Assembly: GCA_036389485.1 (NCBI GenBank)
Contig: DASVPR010000033.1
Coordinates: 1 to 64,000, forward strand
Source: CADCVT01 sp036389485
GTDB lineage: Bacteria; Actinomycetota; Thermoleophilia; Solirubrobacterales; Solirubrobacteraceae
Direction: 5' to 3'
DNA length: 64,000 nt
Numbering within the stretch: the first letter of the stretch is position 1; each line of letters opens with the position of its first letter. This document shows, one piece after another, positions 62,355 through 64,000 of the stretch. Both the position numbers and the translations under genes were made by a program. A model generated the notes under the pieces. The model was not told the origin of the DNA. It made no database searches and saw only the letters and a list, made by a program, of their open reading frames with translations.

Positions 62355-62920
62355 GCCGGCGCCTCTTCCGCTTCAGGTTCCGGCTGCTCGGTGAGCCCGA
62401 GCACGGTCGCGACGGTGACGCCGCGCAGGTCGGCGACCTCCTCGGGCCGGCGCAGCTGCAGCAGCGCGTCGACGGTCGCCTTGACGAGGTTGATCGGGTT
62501 CTGCGAGCCGAGGCTCTTGGAGAGGATGTCGTGGATCCCGGCCAGCTCGAGCACCGCGCGGACGCCGCCGCCGGCGATGACGCCGGTGCCGGGCGAGGCC
62601 GGCTTGAGCAGCACGCGGCCGGAGCCGAAGACGCCGGTCGCCTGGTGGGTGATCGTCGTGTTGTGCTTCGGGACGCGGAAGAGGTTCTTCTTCGCCTGCT
62701 CGACGCCCTTCTGGATGGCCAGCGGGACCTCGCGCGCCTTGCCGTACCCGACGCCGACGACGTCCTTCTCGTCACCCACCACGACGAGCGCGGTGAACGA
62801 GAAGCGCCGGCCGCCCTTGACGACCTTCGCGACGCGGTTGATCTCGACGACCCGCTCCTGCAGGTCGAGCCCGACGGGGCTGACCGAGCGGTCGAGCGTC
62901 CCGGAGAAGTTCTTGCTCAC
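62351..62920 (-). CDS. rpsE: 30S ribosomal protein S5
   Basis: A 189-residue S5: LQERVVEINRVAKVVKGGRR, FSFTALVVVGD, VGVGYGKAREVPLAIQKGVE, then HQATGVFGSGRVLLKPASPG and GVIAGGGVRAVLELAGI. It functions in decoding accuracy. The GTG start overlaps rplR. It has an acidic C-terminal tail (EQPEPEAEEAPA). Confidence 0.97.
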   Translation of the reverse strand: MSKNFSGTLDRSVSPVGLDLQERVVEINRVAKVVKGGRRFSFTALVVVGDEKDVVGVGYGKAREVPLAIQKGVEQAKKNLFRVPKHNTTITHQATGVFGSGRVLLKPASPGTGVIAGGGVRAVLELAGIHDILSKSLGSQNPINLVKATVDALLQLRRPEEVADLRGVTVATVLGLTEQPEPEAEEAPA

Positions 62921-63270
62921 AGTGCGAGGCCTCCCTCGCGGATGCCCTCGGCGAGCGCCTTCACGCGGCCGTGGTACTGGTAGCCGCCGCGGTCGAAGAC
63001 CGCGCGGTCGATGCCCGCGTCCTTGGCGCGCTGCGCCAGGCGCTTGCCGGCCTCGCTCGCCTGCTCCAGCGGCTTGAGGTCGCGCAGCCCGTCCTCCGTC
63101 CACTGGACGGCGGCGAGCGTGTGCCCGGTGTCGTCGTCGACGAGCTGGGCGAACACGCCGCGGTTGGAGCGGAACACCGAGACGCGCGGGCGCGTGGCCG
63201 TGCCGCGGACCTTCGCCCGCACCCGGCGCCGGCGCTTGAGCCGCTTCGCTTCCTTCGTGGCGACGCTCAT
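62917..63270 (-). CDS. rplR: 50S ribosomal protein L18
   Basis: A 117-residue 5S rRNA-binding protein: KRLKRRRRVRAKVRGTATRP, RVSVFRSNRGVFAQLVDDDT, then GIDRAVFDRGGYQYHGRVKA. Overlaps rpsE and rplF by 4 bp each. Confidence 0.97.
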   Translation of the reverse strand: MSVATKEAKRLKRRRRVRAKVRGTATRPRVSVFRSNRGVFAQLVDDDTGHTLAAVQWTEDGLRDLKPLEQASEAGKRLAQRAKDAGIDRAVFDRGGYQYHGRVKALAEGIREGGLAL

Positions 63271-63800
63271 GCGCGCTTCCCGACCTTCCTCGCGACGTAC
63301 TCGCCCTCGTACCGGATGCCCTTGCCCTTGTAGGGCTCCGGCGGGCGCTGCTTGCGGATGTTGGCGGCGATCTCGCCGACGAGCTGCTTGGAGATGCCCT
63401 TCACGATCACGCGCGTCGGCTGCGGCACCTCGAACTCGATGCCCTCCGGCGCCTCGATCGACACCGGGTGCGAGTAGCCGAGCGCCAGCTCGAGGTTCTT
63501 GCCCTTCAGCGTGGCGCGGTAGCCGACGCCCTGGATCTCGAGCGTCTTCGCGAACCCGGCGGTGACGCCCTCGACCATGTTCGCCACCAGCGAGCGCGTG
63601 AGGCCGTGCAGCGCGCGGTGCTCGCCGCGGTCGGTCGGCCGCGTGACGAGCAGCTCGCCGTCGCTCTGCTCGACGCCGATGTCGCGGTGGACGCGCTCGG
63701 ACAGCGCGCCGCGCGGGCCGGTGACGTGCACCGCCTCGGGCTCGATCGTCACGGTGACCCCGTCGGGCACCGGGATGGGCTTGCGGCCGATCCGGCTCAT
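63267..63800 (-). CDS. rplF: 50S ribosomal protein L6
   Basis: A 177-residue L6: MSRIGRKPIPVPDGVTVTIE, GPRGALSERVHRDI, then LEIQGVGYRATLKGKNLELA, GYSHPVSIEAPEGIEFEVP and RPPEPYKGKGIRYEGE near the C-terminus. Binds 23S rRNA near the factor-binding site. Confidence 0.97.
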   Translation of the reverse strand: MSRIGRKPIPVPDGVTVTIEPEAVHVTGPRGALSERVHRDIGVEQSDGELLVTRPTDRGEHRALHGLTRSLVANMVEGVTAGFAKTLEIQGVGYRATLKGKNLELALGYSHPVSIEAPEGIEFEVPQPTRVIVKGISKQLVGEIAANIRKQRPPEPYKGKGIRYEGEYVARKVGKRA

Positions 63801-63805
63801 CGCGC

Positions 63806-64000
63806 CTACCAGACCTCCGCCACGACCTCGCCGCCGACCTTCGCGCGGCGGGCGTCGTGCCCGGTCATGACGCCCTGGGACGTCGAGAGGATCGCGGTGC
63901 CGAGGCCGCCCTGGACCTTGGGGATCTCCCCCGCGCGCACGTAGTGGCGCTGGCCGGGCCGCGAGACGCGCCGCAGGCCGGAGATCGCCGAGCGGCGGTC
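63806..64000 (-). CDS. rpsH: 30S ribosomal protein S8, C-terminal part (runs off the right edge)
   Basis: The frame ending with TAG at 63806 reads SRPGQRHYVRAGEIPKVQGG, LGTAILSTSQGVMTGHDARR and GGEVVAEVW at the end, the conserved C-terminal half of S8. The N-terminal part lies beyond the window. Five bp separate it from rplF. Confidence 0.96.
   Translation of the reverse strand, partial: DRRSAISGLRRVSRPGQRHYVRAGEIPKVQGGLGTAILSTSQGVMTGHDARRAKVGGEVVAEVW

Overview
The window is very GC-rich (estimated by eye at well over 70%), densely packed bacterial DNA. Gene order and protein families point to an actinobacterium. A Thermoleophilia / Solirubrobacterales-like organism is my best guess, from the style of the secreted proteins, the two sigma factors with long extracytoplasmic tails, and the C-plus (zinc-binding) forms of S4 and L36. 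That placement is inference, since no rRNA is present. Many genes overlap by 4 bp (ATGA or GTGA), several divergent pairs have fewer than 50 bp between start codons, and many starts lack a Shine-Dalgarno sequence, so leaderless messages are probably common.

Layout. 0-15 kb: the N-terminal part of a fused MFS/spermidine-synthase-like protein, bioA, a secreted hydroxybutyrate-oligomer-hydrolase-like esterase with a 3-hydroxybutyrate dehydrogenase-like SDR, a PucR regulator, a Liv-type branched-chain amino acid importer whose two ATPases are fused in one chain, an acyl-CoA ligase, a GerW-like protein, rubredoxin, a NUDIX hydrolase and an epimerase. 15-27 kb: a thiolase divergent from an aldehyde dehydrogenase, a nuclease-like protein / membrane protein / two-component system cluster, an ECF sigma factor with a zinc-finger, membrane and tail extension, a leucine/glutamate-type dehydrogenase, an MBL hydrolase, a PQQ-type sugar dehydrogenase and a DUF4239-like protein. 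27-38 kb: tRNA-Pro(CGG) with a duplicated 3' half, a second ECF sigma factor of the same architecture, a Nif3-like protein, a 58-residue IF2_N-like protein behind a consensus promoter, a second acyl-CoA ligase, a HisC-like aminotransferase, a trypsin-like protease, a patatin and a PBP4-type carboxypeptidase.

37.6-43.6 kb is a tightly overlapped minus-strand operon: a MazG-like pyrophosphohydrolase, a membrane protein with a dCTP-deaminase-like domain lacking the catalytic Glu, an FAD dehydrogenase, SurE nucleotidase and NAD-dependent DNA ligase. Three of the five act on nucleotides or DNA ends, so it may be a nucleotide-handling unit and is the best candidate here for something undescribed. 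43.7-50.4 kb holds a STAS protein, truA with a repeat-built tail, a frameshifted acetyltransferase ending in a 23-bp palindromic repeat array, and a two-gene flavin amino-acid oxidase / 2-keto-acid decarboxylase operon.

50.4-64 kb is the spc/alpha ribosomal operon on the minus strand (rpsH partial, rplF, rplR, rpsE, rpmD, rplO, secY, adk, map, then rpmJ, rpsM, rpsK, rpsD, rpoA, rplQ). It is interrupted by about 5.6 kb between map and rpmJ, which carries an AfsR-like regulator and two novel secreted proteins. infA is missing from its usual place there.
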